Part shown: positions 1 through 9,511 of the stretch, piece by piece
How positions within the stretch are numbered: the first letter of the stretch is position 1
Layout: each line of letters starts with the position of its first letter
Assembly: GCF_023218075.1 (NCBI RefSeq)
Contig: NZ_JALPTB010000039.1
Coordinates: forward strand, 1 to 63,298
Source of the DNA: Rhodococcus sp. HM1
GTDB taxonomy: Bacteria; Actinomycetota; Actinomycetes; Mycobacteriales; Mycobacteriaceae
Length of the DNA: 63,298 nucleotides
Reading direction: 5' to 3'
Made by a program: the position numbers and the translations under genes
The notes under the pieces: model-generated
The model's input: the letters and a program-made list of their open reading frames with translations, nothing else
Told to the model about the DNA's origin: nothing
The model's database searches: none

Positions 1-117
1 GGGGTGACACAGTCGAGGACTCGTCCTGCACCCGAAGCGTCGGTGTGGGACACGGTCGAGCCCGCAACATCGCACGATGGTGTGGTGGGTAGCCGTGAGA
101 AACGTGGATCTTCACCG

Positions 118-137
118 CCTGCCACGTGAGTGGCAGG
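118..137 (-). terminator. Stem-loop after first TetR gene
   Basis: A perfect 8-bp stem (CCTGCCAC / GTGGCAGG) with a 4-nt loop lies 23 bases past the stop codon of the TetR gene on this strand. No run of T follows, so it is only a possible transcript end. The remaining bases 1-117 show nothing I can name. Confidence 0.35.
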
Positions 138-160
138 AAGTATCAGATTTACGTAGACGC

Positions 161-781
161 TCACGCGATGCCCCGCACCGGCACCGGACGGACGACGTCG
201 AGCAGGCGCATCAGCTGCGCTTCGACCTCCGGGCGGTCACGCACGGGGTCGTCGCTGTGTGCGAGGTAGAGCATCGCTTCCTCGATCGCGGCGAGCAACA
301 GGTGTGCCATCACGGGCGAGGGTTCCGACAGATCCCCGTTCTCGCGAGCGATCGCCCTCAGCGAATGCTCGATCCGGCGGATCGACGTGTGGCGGTGGGT
401 TTCGCGGACCTCCGTCCACCCGAGCACCGCCGGTGCCTCGATGAGCAGCAACCTGCGGGTCGCGGGAGCGTACACCGTATCCAACGTCGCCAGGATCGCG
501 CGGCTGAAACTCTCCCACTCGGACGTCTCGGGATCCTGCTTCCCCAGGGTCTCCTCGGCCTCGAGCTGGATGCGCTCGATAACACCCCGGAACAGCTCGC
601 GCTTGTTCGCGAAGTGGTGGTACAGCGCACCGCGGGTCACCCCTGCTTGCACCACGATCTCCTCGGTGGCGGCAGCGGCGTAGCCGTCCCTGAGGAAGAT
701 CTCCTGAGCGGCGTCGAGCAGCGCAGCGCGCGTGCGCACCGCGTCTCGAACACGCCCGGAGTTCTCGTGTTTGTCGGACAA
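161..781 (-). CDS. TetR/AcrR family transcriptional regulator
   Basis: A 206-residue DNA-binding repressor-type protein. The N-terminal helix-turn-helix covers about residues 15-61 and ends in the typical TetR recognition segment GALYHHFANKRELF. The C-terminal part is an all-helical ligand-binding domain with the segment LLLIEAPAVLGW that recurs in this subfamily. The start is a TTG preceded by a GGGGAG ribosome site about 5 bases away; no ATG fits. The gene lies 65 bases behind purB on the same strand, so it may be read through from purB. No clear operator is visible in that gap. The ligand and targets cannot be told from the sequence. Confidence 0.85.
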   Translation of the reverse strand: MSDKHENSGRVRDAVRTRAALLDAAQEIFLRDGYAAAATEEIVVQAGVTRGALYHHFANKRELFRGVIERIQLEAEETLGKQDPETSEWESFSRAILATLDTVYAPATRRLLLIEAPAVLGWTEVRETHRHTSIRRIEHSLRAIARENGDLSEPSPVMAHLLLAAIEEAMLYLAHSDDPVRDRPEVEAQLMRLLDVVRPVPVRGIA

Positions 782-846
782 TTTCTCTCCCCTGTCTTAT
801 CTGTTACCCGATCTAACGTCCCCCCGGGCGTTTCGGCGCGTCGCGC

Positions 847-2268
847 TCAGAGAATCGGAGCCGGCGTGTACTTCGCTGCCTCCGGATACCTCGCGACGAG
901 GTCGTTCACACTCTCGACCACGGACGCGACCTGCGCTTCGGCCGCCCCCACGAACGCAGAGCGGTCGGCGAGCGCGGCCTCGAGCGCCGTGCGGTCGAGC
1001 GGCAGCCGCTCGTCGGCGGCGAGGCGATCCAGCAGATCCGGTTCGCGCCCCTCCTCGCGCATCGCGAGCGCCACCGCCACCGCGTGTTCCTTGATCACCT
1101 CGTGGGCGGTTTCCCGCCCGACCCCGGCACGCACCGCCGCCATCAGCACCTTCGTGGTGGCGAGGAACGGCAGGTACCGGTTGAGTTCCTTCTCGATCAC
1201 CGCCGGGTACGCACCGAACTCGGCGAGCACCGTCAGGAACGTCTCCGTCTGGCCGTCGACGGCGAAGAACGCGTCGGGCAGCGCAACGCGGCGCACCACC
1301 GAGCAGAATACGTCGCCCTCGTTCCATTGGGCGCCGGCCAGCTCGGCGGCCATCGACGCGTAGCCGCGCAGTACCACCTGCAGACCGTTGACGCGCTCGC
1401 ACGAACGCGTGTTCATCTTGTGCGGCATGGCCGAGGACCCGACCTGGCCGGGCTGGAAGCCCTCGGTGACCAGCTCGTGCCCGGCCATCAGCCGGATCGT
1501 GTGGGCCAGCGACGACGGACCGGCGCCGACCTGAACGAGCGCGGAGAGCACGTCGTGGTCCAGCGACCGCGGGTACACCTGGCCGACGCTGGTGAAGACG
1601 TGCGAGAAACCGAGGTGCTCGGCGACCTTCCGTTCGAGCTGCTCGAGCTTGCCCGCGTCCCCGTCGAGCAGGTCGAGCATGTCCTGGGCGGTGCCCATCG
1701 GGCCCTTGATGCCGCGCAGCGGGTAGCGGTCGATGAGCTCCTGCAGCCGCGTCAGCGCGATGAGCAACTCGTCGGCGGCCGACGCGAACCGCTTGCCGAG
1801 GGTCGTGGCCTGCGCCGCGACGTTGTGGGAGCGGCCGGCCATGACCACGGTGGAGTACTCGGCGGCCCGCTCGGCGAGCCGCGCCGCGATCGCGACACCG
1901 TGCGCGTGCACGTGCTCGAGCGACCGCAGCACCTGCAGCTGCTCGACGTTCTCGGTGAGATCGCGGCTGGTCATGCCCTTGTGCACGTGCTCGTGCCCGG
2001 CGAGCGCGTTGAACTCCTCGATGCGAGCCTTCACGTCGTGCCGGGTGACGCGCTCGCGAGCGGCGATCGAGTCGAGGTCCACGTTCTCGAGGACCCGCTC
2101 GTAGTCGGCCAGAGCCTCGGCCGGAACGTCGATACCCAGCTCGGCCTGTGCCCGCAGCACCGCCAGCCACAGCTGCCGTTCGAGCACGATCTTGTGCTGC
2201 GGTGACCACAGTTCCCGAAGCTCGGGGCTGGCATAACGGGTGGCAAGGACGTTCGGGATCAGGCTCAC
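847..2268 (-). CDS. purB: Adenylosuccinate lyase
   Basis: A 473-residue cytoplasmic enzyme of the fumarase/aspartase superfamily. It removes fumarate from SAICAR and from adenylosuccinate in de novo purine synthesis. The superfamily signature SSAMPHKMN is at residues 278-286 and carries the flexible catalytic loop; the substrate segment GMTSRDLTENV is near residues 98-108. The length agrees with actinobacterial PurB (about 472). The GTG start was chosen because the protein then begins SLIPNVLATRYASPELR, as in the family. The frame stays open upstream into the next gene, but that part does not resemble PurB. purD lies 2 kb away on the same strand, as in mycobacteria. Confidence 0.97.
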   Translation of the reverse strand: MSLIPNVLATRYASPELRELWSPQHKIVLERQLWLAVLRAQAELGIDVPAEALADYERVLENVDLDSIAARERVTRHDVKARIEEFNALAGHEHVHKGMTSRDLTENVEQLQVLRSLEHVHAHGVAIAARLAERAAEYSTVVMAGRSHNVAAQATTLGKRFASAADELLIALTRLQELIDRYPLRGIKGPMGTAQDMLDLLDGDAGKLEQLERKVAEHLGFSHVFTSVGQVYPRSLDHDVLSALVQVGAGPSSLAHTIRLMAGHELVTEGFQPGQVGSSAMPHKMNTRSCERVNGLQVVLRGYASMAAELAGAQWNEGDVFCSVVRRVALPDAFFAVDGQTETFLTVLAEFGAYPAVIEKELNRYLPFLATTKVLMAAVRAGVGRETAHEVIKEHAVAVALAMREEGREPDLLDRLAADERLPLDRTALEAALADRSAFVGAAEAQVASVVESVNDLVARYPEAAKYTPAPIL

Positions 2269-2279
2269 AACCGCACAGT

Positions 2280-2912
2280 TTACGGGTCGGGACTCACCGG
2301 ATCGGTGTCGGCAGGCGGCGCGACGCTCCCGACGACGTCGAGCAGGAGCCCGCGGGCCAATCCGCGCGGATCGGGGTCGAGCTCGCCGAGAGCTCCCAGG
2401 ACGGCTCCGTCGACAGCCGCCACGAGCCTGCGGATCTGCGTCGGATCGACGGTGCGGCCGCAGCGTTCCAGCAGGTCGGTGAGCAATTCGTCGACGATCC
2501 GCCGAGCGTGCAGCTGGACGTCGCGCAGCTCGGTGTGACGCGCGGTCGCAACGCACCGCTCGTACCGGGAGATCAGCTGCTCACGCTCGAGCTCACCGAC
2601 ACCGCGGGGCCCCACCAGCAGGTCGATGATCAGTTCGGCGGTCGACTCGAGACTGCGGCGGCACGGGGTCACCTCCTCGACACGGGCCCGCATCTCCTCC
2701 AACTCCCGGCACGAGTTGTGCTGGAACGCGCACACCACCAGCTCGTCGAGGGATTCGAAGTAGTAGGTCGTGGAGGCGAGCGGCAGGCCCGCCCGGTTCG
2801 CGACAGCGCGGTGACGGACGGCGTCGATACCGCCCTCGAGGATGAGCTCGGCTGCCGATTCGACGAGCGCCTGGCGGCGCCGCTCGCCTTTCGGTGTGGC
2901 AGCTGTCGTCAC
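2280..2912 (-). CDS. TetR family transcriptional regulator
   Basis: A 210-residue TetR-type regulator. The helix-turn-helix is at about residues 13-60, ending in ASTTYYFESLDELV. The rest is helical and unassigned. The GTG start gives the family N-terminus TTAATPKGERRRQALVESA; an upstream ATG at 2966 would add 18 residues that run through the palindromic site described next. No Shine-Dalgarno sequence precedes this GTG, so the mRNA may be leaderless. It lies 11 bases before purB on the same strand, in the place where M. tuberculosis has Rv0775 next to purB. Its target and ligand are unknown. Confidence 0.85.
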   Translation of the reverse strand: MTTAATPKGERRRQALVESAAELILEGGIDAVRHRAVANRAGLPLASTTYYFESLDELVVCAFQHNSCRELEEMRARVEEVTPCRRSLESTAELIIDLLVGPRGVGELEREQLISRYERCVATARHTELRDVQLHARRIVDELLTDLLERCGRTVDPTQIRRLVAAVDGAVLGALGELDPDPRGLARGLLLDVVGSVAPPADTDPVSPDP

Positions 2913-2929
2913 ACTGTCATCGTGACAGT
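2913..2929 (-). promoter_or_regulatory. Palindromic operator, probably self-regulatory
   Basis: ACTGTCA and TGACAGT form a perfect 7-bp inverted repeat with a 3-base spacer (TCG). It abuts the GTG start of the TetR gene. Size and spacing fit a TetR dimer site, so autorepression is the simplest reading. This is inference from position and symmetry. Confidence 0.6.
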
Positions 2930-3005
2930 CTCGGCCGCTCCACCAGGGGAGAACGGCCGGAAGCACGACATCGCCCTAGGTGTGCTGCCCGGGCACGGGG
3001 TGCCG

Positions 3006-4184
3006 TCAGGAGGGCTGCAGCCAGGCGTGCAAGCGGTCCAGCGCCTGCTCGATGTCGGCGGTCGCACCGGCAAACGACAGGCGCACCGTCTCGTCGCCGC
3101 GGACGGTGTCGAAGTCGATGCCCGGAGCGAGCGCGACCCCGGTGTCGTGCAGCAGCCGCGAGCACCACGCAGTGGACGTCTCACCGGGTCGCAGCAGGTG
3201 CGCGATGTCCGCGTACACGTAGAACGCGCCGTCGGCGGGCGCGAGCTTCGTGATCCCCATCGCGGGCAGTCCCGCCAGCAGCAGATCCCGGTTCCGGGCG
3301 TAGCGCTCGACGTGCCCGTCCAGCTCGGCGCGGGCCTCGGCACCGAATGCCTCGGTCGCCGCGTACTGGGAGATCGCCGGAGGGCACACCGTCATGTTCG
3401 AGGCGAGCCGTTGCAGCGCGCGCTGCAGCGACTGCGGCACCAGAATCCAGCCGAGCCGCCAGCCGGTCATCGAGAAGTACTTCGACACCGATCCGACGAC
3501 CACCGATTCGCGGGACGTCGCCCAGGCGGTCGACGTGGCCGGTGTGCCCGGGGTGGCGAACTCGATGCCGTGATAGATCTCGTCGGAGATCAGCAGGGCA
3601 CCGTGGTCGTCGCACCAGCGGGCGAGCGCGGCCAGTTCCTCCGGCTCGATCATGGTGCCGGTCGGGTTGGCGGGGCTCGCGACGATCAGACCCGCCGGTG
3701 GGGTGTCGAGCGCCTCGAGCATCGCGACGGTCGGCTGGTAGCGGGTGTCCGGACCGCAGTCCAGCTCGACCACGTTGCAGCCGAGCGCCGCGAGCGTGTT
3801 GCGGTACGCCGGATATCCGGGCCGCGCGACGACGACGGTGTCACCGGGGTCGAACGCGGCGAGGAACAACAGCGTGAACGCACCCGACGATCCGGTGGTG
3901 ACCACGACGTCGTCGGCGTCGACGTCGATGCCGTAGCGGTCGCGGTGGTAGGCGGCGATCGCCTCGCGCAGCGGCAGGATCCCGAAGGTCTCGGTGTAGC
4001 CGAGCAGTTCGTCGTCGATCGCACGGTGGGTCGCGCGCAGCACCGGCGCGGGCGCCGGCGTCGACGGCTGCCCGGCCGCCAGCGACAGCACGTCGCCGTG
4101 GGTGCGCTGACGTTCGGCCGCGGCCTTCCACACATCCATGACGTGGAAGGTTTCGATGTTCGATCGTCGGGATTCGTTACGCAC
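3006..4184 (-). CDS. Pyridoxal-phosphate aminotransferase, class I/II
   Basis: A 392-residue fold-type I aminotransferase. The PLP-binding lysine is K235 in GSVSKYFSMTGWRLGW. Other active-site residues are N173 (SPANPTGT), D201 and Y204 (SDEIYHG), and R243. It moves an amino group between an amino acid and a 2-oxo acid in the cytoplasm. The exact substrate is not readable; aromatic or aspartate-type enzymes are closest. The GTG start gives the N-terminus RNESRRSNIETFHVMDVW, which is full length for the family. It sits between purD and a TetR gene on the same strand, with 92 bases to the TetR start; both may share a transcript. Confidence 0.9.
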   Translation of the reverse strand: MRNESRRSNIETFHVMDVWKAAAERQRTHGDVLSLAAGQPSTPAPAPVLRATHRAIDDELLGYTETFGILPLREAIAAYHRDRYGIDVDADDVVVTTGSSGAFTLLFLAAFDPGDTVVVARPGYPAYRNTLAALGCNVVELDCGPDTRYQPTVAMLEALDTPPAGLIVASPANPTGTMIEPEELAALARWCDDHGALLISDEIYHGIEFATPGTPATSTAWATSRESVVVGSVSKYFSMTGWRLGWILVPQSLQRALQRLASNMTVCPPAISQYAATEAFGAEARAELDGHVERYARNRDLLLAGLPAMGITKLAPADGAFYVYADIAHLLRPGETSTAWCSRLLHDTGVALAPGIDFDTVRGDETVRLSFAGATADIEQALDRLHAWLQPS

Positions 4185-4252
4185 GGATCCGACGGTAGTC
4201 CCTCACCTTCCGGTGGCGGACGATCGGTTACCGCCCGCCCCCGGACAGCAGG

Positions 4253-5512
4253 TCAGACGGTGATGCGGCCCTCGACGGCGGCGAGCCCGATGTCGGTGCG
4301 GAAATGCCCACCGGGCAGCTTGATTCCGGCGAGTGTCGCGTACGCCTGGTCGCGGGCCGCGCTGAGATCGGCACCCACACCGACCACGCTGAGCACCCGG
4401 CCACCGGCCGAGACGATCGCGCCGGACTCGTTGCGCTTGGTGCCGGCGTGCAGCACGCCCTCGGCGTCGGCGCCGGCGCCGGTGATGACGTCGCCGGTGC
4501 GGGGGCTGGCCGGGTAGTACTCGGCGGCCAGCACGACCGTCACGGCAGCACCGTCGCGCCAGCGCAGCGGCGGCAGCTCCGCGAGGGTGCCGTTGGCGGT
4601 GGCGGCGAGCGCCTCACCGAGCGGGGACTCGAGCAGCGCGAGAACGGCCTGCGTCTCGGGGTCGCCGAAGCGGCAGTTGAATTCGACGACCGCGGGGCCG
4701 TCCTTGCCGATCGCCAGACCGGCGTACAGCAGCCCGGAGAAGCCGCAGCCACGGTTCACGAGTTCCGCGGCGACCGGCCGGACGACCTCCTCGACGATGA
4801 CGTCGACGGTCTCGGCGGGCAGCCACGGCAGCGGCGTGTACGCGCCCATGCCGCCGGTGTTGGGTCCGGTGTCCCCGTCACCGACGCGCTTGTGGTCCTG
4901 GGCCGGCAGCAGCGGAACGACGGTTTCGCCGTCGACCAGGCAGAACAGCGAGACCTCGGGGCCGTCGAGGAACGATTCGAGCAGGACCGGGTGCCCGTTC
5001 TCGAGGATCTCGGCGGCGTGATCGCGCGCGACGGCGCGATCGGCGGTGACGACCACGCCCTTGCCGGCGGCGAGTCCGTCGTCCTTGACGACCCAGGTCG
5101 GACCGAAGCGATCCAGCGCCTCGTCGAGCACGCCGGGCGAATCGACGACCTCGCTGTGCGCGGTCCGCACCCCCGCGGTGTTCATGACGTCCTTGGCGAA
5201 CGCCTTCGATCCCTCGATGCGGGCGGCGGCGGCGGACGGGCCGAAGCATGCGATGCCCGCGGCACGCACCGCGTCGGCGACACCGAGCACCAGCGGGACC
5301 TCGGGGCCGATCACGACGAGGTCGACGTTCTGTTCCTTCGCGAGCGCGACGACCTGCTCGGCGGAGGCGGCGTCGACCGGGAACTGTTCGGCGATCTGAG
5401 CGATTCCGGCGTTGCCGGGTGCGGCGAGGACCGCGGTCACCCCCGGGTCGCGGGACAGAGCCAGGACGAGAGCATGTTCACGGGCACCGGAGCCGATAAC
5501 GAGTACGCGCAC
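4253..5512 (-). CDS. purD: Phosphoribosylamine-glycine ligase (GAR synthetase)
   Basis: A 419-residue ATP-grasp enzyme that joins glycine to phosphoribosylamine in the second step of purine synthesis. The N-terminal domain begins [14 protein letters not shown]. The ATP-grasp core has [14 protein letters not shown] and the metal-binding [13 protein letters not shown] segment. [13 protein letters not shown], a PurD signature, is also present. The length matches the family (about 420-425). The start is GTG. It faces away from the HIT gene; the 146 bases between hold both promoters but no motif I recognise. Together with purB this matches the M. tuberculosis Rv0772-Rv0777 neighbourhood. Confidence 0.97.
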   Translation of the reverse strand: MRVLVIGSGAREHALVLALSRDPGVTAVLAAPGNAGIAQIAEQFPVDAASAEQVVALAKEQNVDLVVIGPEVPLVLGVADAVRAAGIACFGPSAAAARIEGSKAFAKDVMNTAGVRTAHSEVVDSPGVLDEALDRFGPTWVVKDDGLAAGKGVVVTADRAVARDHAAEILENGHPVLLESFLDGPEVSLFCLVDGETVVPLLPAQDHKRVGDGDTGPNTGGMGAYTPLPWLPAETVDVIVEEVVRPVAAELVNRGCGFSGLLYAGLAIGKDGPAVVEFNCRFGDPETQAVLALLESPLGEALAATANGTLAELPPLRWRDGAAVTVVLAAEYYPASPRTGDVITGAGADAEGVLHAGTKRNESGAIVSAGGRVLSVVGVGADLSAARDQAYATLAGIKLPGGHFRTDIGLAAVEGRITV

Positions 5513-5658
5513 GCAGGACAGACTACGGGACTGCCCGGTGCCACGGTTTCAGCCGGGCGGACCGTCGGATCCGCTCGCCGAAAGTCATCCGCCGACGGTT
5601 TATCCGTTGGCGGGTGTCCGTCTGCTCAGCGGATACCTCGGCGCCTATCCTCCCCGAC

Positions 5659-6084
5659 ATGGCTTCCGTATTCAGCATGATCATCGCCGGCGACCTGCCG
5701 GGTCGCTTCGTGTGGCAGGACGACGACGTCGTCGCGTTCCTCACCATCAACCCGATCAACCCGGGCCACGTGCTCGTGGTCCCCCGCGAGGAGGTGGACC
5801 ACTGGCAGAACGTCGACGACGAACTCTGGGCCGAGGTCAACGGCGTCGCCCGCATCATCGGCCGTGCCGTGTGCGCAGCGTACGACTCCCCGCGCGCGGG
5901 CCTGCTCATCGCCGGACTCGAGGTTCCGCACCTGCACCTGCACGTGTTCCCCGCCTACGACCTGGGCGACTTCGACATCTCGAAGGCCGAGCGCGACCCG
6001 TCGCCGGAGGCCCTCGACGAGGCCCGCGACAAGATCCGCGCGGCGCTGCGGGAACTGGGCTACGGCGCCAACGTCCCGGACTGA
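5659..6084 (+). CDS. HIT family hydrolase
   Basis: A 141-residue histidine-triad protein. The triad HLHLHVFP is at residues 91-98, with H95 as the expected nucleotidyl-transferring residue. Such enzymes cut AMP from adenosine phosphoramidates and related compounds. The start ATG was chosen because the protein then begins [18 protein letters not shown], the normal N-terminus; the frame is open a further 15 codons upstream. M. tuberculosis has a HIT protein (Rv0759c) directly beside phoPR, and the same pairing is seen here with one hydrolase between. Its last 25 bases overlap the convergent alpha/beta hydrolase gene. Confidence 0.92.
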   Translation: MASVFSMIIAGDLPGRFVWQDDDVVAFLTINPINPGHVLVVPREEVDHWQNVDDELWAEVNGVARIIGRAVCAAYDSPRAGLLIAGLEVPHLHLHVFPAYDLGDFDISKAERDPSPEALDEARDKIRAALRELGYGANVPD

Positions 6085-7190
6085 GCGTCCCGGACCTCGG
6101 GTGCGAGGTCGCTCGCCGGGACCTGCGGCGTACCGTGCGGGTCGGCCAGGAACTGCGCCAGGTGCACCCACGCCGTGGTGCGCGCGGTGGGCCCGGTGAG
6201 CAGACCGAGGTGACTGCCGGGCGCGGTCGCGAACCGGACCGCCGCGTTCGGCAGGACACCGGTGATCGCTTCGACGGCCGGGACCGGCGCCAGGACGTCC
6301 TCGGTTCCGGCCAGCGCGAGCACCGGAACGGTGACCGCGGCGAGGTCGATCGTGCGCTCCCCGAACCGCGCCTTCCCGGAGGCGAGGTCGTTGGCGACGG
6401 TCAGGCGCATGCCCATCTCGTGGAACAACCGTCCCGGATAACCGAACATGCCGGCCTGGAACCGGTCGATCGATTCCATGCGGGCCAGTCGGTCGGCGTC
6501 GGCGATGTTCAGGGCGATGAACCACGGCCGCAACAGTTCCCGCTCGAGAGCGGTCGCGCGGTAGCCGATCTGCACGAGTGGTGCCGGGACACCGCCGAGG
6601 ACGCGTGACACCCCGGCCAGGACGGGATCACCGACGTATCGTCCCGCGAGCCGCGCGACCGCGAGCAGCGGGATCCGCGCGTAGTCGATCGGCGTGCCGA
6701 ACGCGGCGATCGACCGGATCGGGAGCTCCGGGTGCGCGGCGGCGGTGAGCAGGCAGAGCGTCCCGCCGAGGCTCCATGCGACGAGGTCGACCTCGCGGTT
6801 GCCGCTCAGCTCGGAGACCCGGTGGATCGCTTCGGGCACGATGTCGTCGATCCACACCTCGAATCCGAGGTCGCGGTCGTCGACGTTCATCGGCCCGTAG
6901 TCGAGGACGTAGACGCTGCGGCCGAGCTCGACGAGGTACTGCACCACGCTCTGGTCGGGCATCAGGTCGTAGCAGCTCGACGGCGCAGCGAGCGGGGTGA
7001 CGAGCAGGACCGGGGCCCCGGCATCCTCCGGGCCGAATCGGCGCAGGGTGCGGTGCGGGCCGTCGCCGACGACCACCGACGGGGTGCGGTGCGGCGGCGC
7101 GATCCCGTCGCCCGCGAACAACGACCAGGTGTTGCGGGCCGCGCCGAACGCAGCGCCGGCCGCACTGCGTGCCATGTCGGTGATGCCCAT
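6060..7190 (-). CDS. Alpha/beta hydrolase, PHA-synthase-like
   Basis: A 376-residue cytoplasmic alpha/beta-fold protein. The nucleophile elbow is VAWSLGG with Ser140, and the acid and base candidates are D in AGTEDVLAP and H in GSHLGLL near the C-terminus. The overall layout ([36 protein letters not shown]) is that of the PhaC poly-hydroxyalkanoate synthase clan, but true synthases use Cys at the elbow, so hydrolysis or acyl transfer is more likely. The start ATG gives a sensible N-terminus [15 protein letters not shown]. The gene ends inside the convergent HIT gene and lies 67 bases past the phoR stop on the same strand. Confidence 0.8.
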   Translation of the reverse strand: MGITDMARSAAGAAFGAARNTWSLFAGDGIAPPHRTPSVVVGDGPHRTLRRFGPEDAGAPVLLVTPLAAPSSCYDLMPDQSVVQYLVELGRSVYVLDYGPMNVDDRDLGFEVWIDDIVPEAIHRVSELSGNREVDLVAWSLGGTLCLLTAAAHPELPIRSIAAFGTPIDYARIPLLAVARLAGRYVGDPVLAGVSRVLGGVPAPLVQIGYRATALERELLRPWFIALNIADADRLARMESIDRFQAGMFGYPGRLFHEMGMRLTVANDLASGKARFGERTIDLAAVTVPVLALAGTEDVLAPVPAVEAITGVLPNAAVRFATAPGSHLGLLTGPTARTTAWVHLAQFLADPHGTPQVPASDLAPEVRDAQSGTLAP

Positions 7191-7257
7191 GCTCGGTTTG
7201 CCTCCAGCGTCGTGCGGCCTGTTCCGCAGACACCGTAGCGGGCAACTTACCGAGAAG

Positions 7258-8664
7258 TCAGTCCACCTGCCGCCGCGGCAGCAGCACGCGGAACGTCGCG
7301 CCCCTGCCGACCTCGCTGTCGACGTCGACGGTGCCGCCGTGCGCGGCGACCAGTGCCGCGACGATGGACAGACCCAGGCCGCTGCCGCCGGACGCGCGGG
7401 TCCGCGAGGTGTCGGTCCGGTAGAAGCGTTCGAACACCCGCTCCCGGTCCTCTTCGGCAAGTCCCGGTCCGGTGTCCGCGACCTCGAGCACGGCGTCCTC
7501 ACCGACGGTGCCGACCCGCACGGTCACCGACGCATCGGCCGGGGTGTGCGTGAGCGCATTGGCGACGAGATTGTCGACGACCTGCCGCAGTCGCACCACG
7601 TCGCCGAGCACTTCGGGGGTGCCCGGTCCGTCGATGACCTCGAGCCCGATCGTGCGGTCCGGCGCGACGGCGCGGGCACCGTGCACGGCGTCGGCGGCGA
7701 GGGCCAGCAGGTCCACGGGCTTCTGCTCGAGGGGCCGCTGCGCGTCGAGACGGGCCAGCATGAGCAGGTCCTCGACGAGGACTCCCATGCGGCGCGATTC
7801 GTTCTCGATCCGGGTCATCAGCAGATCCGTGTCGCGGCTGGCCCCCTGCCGGTACAGCTCGGAGAACCCGCGGATCGTGGTCAGCGGGGTGCGCAGCTCG
7901 TGCCCCGCGTCGGCGACGAACCGGCGCATCTTCTCCTCCGAGCGGCGCGCCGACTCCTCGGACGCGGCGGTCGCCGCGAACGCCGACTGGATCTGCGCGA
8001 GCATCGAGTTCAGAGCCACGGACAATTGCCCCACCTCGGTGCGCGGATCACGCTCCGGCACACGTTCGTGCAGGTCACCGCCCGCAATCGCGACCGCGGT
8101 GCGTTCCACCTCCCGGAGCGGGCGCAGGCTGCGCCGGACCACGAAGTAGCCGGCGACGCCCAGCACGACCAGCACCGCGGTGCCGATTCCGAGCTGCAGG
8201 ACGACGAGTCGCCCGACCGTCTCCCCGATCTCCTCCAGGCTCATCGCGACGGTGGTGGTGCCGCCGTCGGGGTTGGAGGTGGTCAGCACCCGCCACCGGG
8301 GGCCGGAGCCGCCGACGGACCCGACGGTCACCGGTTCCGGCGTGGGCGCGCCCGGCAGTGCCGGGGCCGCCGACCGATCGTTGATCGTGACCCGCGCCGT
8401 GCCGTCCGGGTTCAGGACCTGCACGTAGAACAGGCTCGGCGGCCGGTCCGGACCCACCGCCGGAGGCGGCGGATCCGGACGGGTGCCGAGCGGCCTGGCC
8501 CAGCCGTGCGCGGCGTCGTGCAGGTCGCGGTCGATCCGGCTCAGCAGCGACCCCTGCAGGGACGAGGTCACCGCGATCCCGGACGCGAGCAGCCCGAGCC
8601 CCGACAGCACGAGCAGCGCGGCGACGAGGGTGAATCGCAGCGGCAGGGCGGGCAGGCGACGCAT
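7258..8664 (-). CDS. phoR: Sensor histidine kinase PhoR
   Basis: A 468-residue membrane kinase that should phosphorylate PhoP. Membrane segments are at about residues 13-33 and 154-177 with an extracytoplasmic sensor between them. A HAMP linker (RRSLRPLREVE to about residue 230) is followed by the H-box DAGHELRTPLTT with phospho-acceptor H255. N, G1 (DTGPGLAEED) and G2 (GGSGLGLSIV) boxes follow. The sequence from SGIAVTSSLQ through LVVLQLGIGTAVLVVLGVAGY closely follows M. tuberculosis PhoR. It abuts phoP with no gap (phoP stop directly followed by the ATG), so the two are one operon. In mycobacteria PhoPR controls acid response and cell-wall lipids; here that role is inferred. Confidence 0.95.
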   Translation of the reverse strand: MRRLPALPLRFTLVAALLVLSGLGLLASGIAVTSSLQGSLLSRIDRDLHDAAHGWARPLGTRPDPPPPAVGPDRPPSLFYVQVLNPDGTARVTINDRSAAPALPGAPTPEPVTVGSVGGSGPRWRVLTTSNPDGGTTTVAMSLEEIGETVGRLVVLQLGIGTAVLVVLGVAGYFVVRRSLRPLREVERTAVAIAGGDLHERVPERDPRTEVGQLSVALNSMLAQIQSAFAATAASEESARRSEEKMRRFVADAGHELRTPLTTIRGFSELYRQGASRDTDLLMTRIENESRRMGVLVEDLLMLARLDAQRPLEQKPVDLLALAADAVHGARAVAPDRTIGLEVIDGPGTPEVLGDVVRLRQVVDNLVANALTHTPADASVTVRVGTVGEDAVLEVADTGPGLAEEDRERVFERFYRTDTSRTRASGGSGLGLSIVAALVAAHGGTVDVDSEVGRGATFRVLLPRRQVD

Positions 8665-9372
8665 CTACTTCGGCTCGCGCATCACGTATCCGACGCCACG
8701 CAGCGTGTGGATGAGCGGCCGGTCGCCGGTGTCGATCTTGCGCCGCAGGTAGGACACGTACGACTCGACGACCCCCATCTCGCCACCGAAGTCGTAGTTC
8801 CACACGTGGTCGAGGATGCGCGGTTTGCTGAGCACCGTGCCCGCGTTGATCATGAAGTACCGCAGCAGGGTGAACTCGGTGGGCGAGAGCGACACCGGCT
8901 GTCCGGCCTTCCACACCTCGTGGGTCTCGTCGTCGAGTTCGATGTCGGCGAAGGTGATGCGCGACGACCGGTCCTCCTCGGACACCTTCCCGGCGCGGCG
9001 CAGGATCGTGCGCACGCGCGCGATGACCTCCTCGAGGCTGAACGGCTTGGTGACGTAGTCGTCCGCACCGAGCGTCAGGCCCGACACCTTGTCCTCGACG
9101 GAGTCCTTCGCGGTGAGGAACAGCACGGGGGCGTCGATGCCGTCGGCGCGCAGACGACGCAACATCCCGAACCCGTCCATGCCGGGCATCATCACGTCGA
9201 GGATCACCGCGTCCGGACGGAAGGAGCGGGCCCGGTCGAGGCCCTCCGTGCCGTTCGACGCGGTCGCGACCTCGAACCCCTGGAACTTCAGGCTCACTGC
9301 GAGCAGTTCGACGATGTTCGGCTCGTCGTCGACGATCAGGATTCGCGCTTCGGGAACGGTCACGTAACCCAT
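8665..9372 (-). CDS. phoP: Response regulator PhoP
   Basis: A 235-residue OmpR-type regulator. The receiver domain (residues 10-122) has acidic pocket DDE at 15-17 and phospho-acceptor D59 in VILDVMMPGMDGFG. The winged-helix domain covers about 140-233 and ends HTLRGVGYVMREPK. Long stretches such as NIVELLAVSLKFQGFEV and WKAGQPVSLSPTEFTLLRYF match M. tuberculosis PhoP almost residue for residue. I chose the ATG giving GYVTVPEARILIVDDE. An ATG 69 bases upstream would give 258 residues, but it would place the likely PhoP box inside the coding part. The mycobacterial protein has 247 residues, so either start is possible. Confidence 0.95.
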   Translation of the reverse strand: MGYVTVPEARILIVDDEPNIVELLAVSLKFQGFEVATASNGTEGLDRARSFRPDAVILDVMMPGMDGFGMLRRLRADGIDAPVLFLTAKDSVEDKVSGLTLGADDYVTKPFSLEEVIARVRTILRRAGKVSEEDRSSRITFADIELDDETHEVWKAGQPVSLSPTEFTLLRYFMINAGTVLSKPRILDHVWNYDFGGEMGVVESYVSYLRRKIDTGDRPLIHTLRGVGYVMREPK

Positions 9373-9407
9373 TGTCTCGGGTGCGGCTGTCCGGTCGCTG
9401 ACTGCTT

Positions 9408-9425
9408 CCTGTGAGAACGCTGGGA
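9408..9425 (-). promoter_or_regulatory. Candidate PhoP box upstream of phoP
   Basis: Read on the plus strand this is CCTGTGA-GAAC-GCTGGGA, a direct repeat of two 7-mers with a 4-base gap. The mycobacterial PhoP site is two copies of TCACAGC (GCTGTGA on the other strand) spaced by 4 bases, so each half has one mismatch. It lies 36-53 bases upstream of the chosen phoP ATG, suggesting autoregulation. The assignment rests on the match alone. Confidence 0.45.
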
Positions 9426-9511
9426 GTGCAGACTCGGGCATTGCGGACTCGGGCGGGCGGTGACGGGCGCGCCTCACACAGCTGTCGGACCCCGGTGTTA
9501 ACAATGAGGGC

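Noticed and set aside
77-1363. Long plus-strand open frame opposite the TetR and purB genes
   Set aside because: It has no family features and mirrors real genes on the other strand. High G+C keeps such shadow frames open throughout the window.
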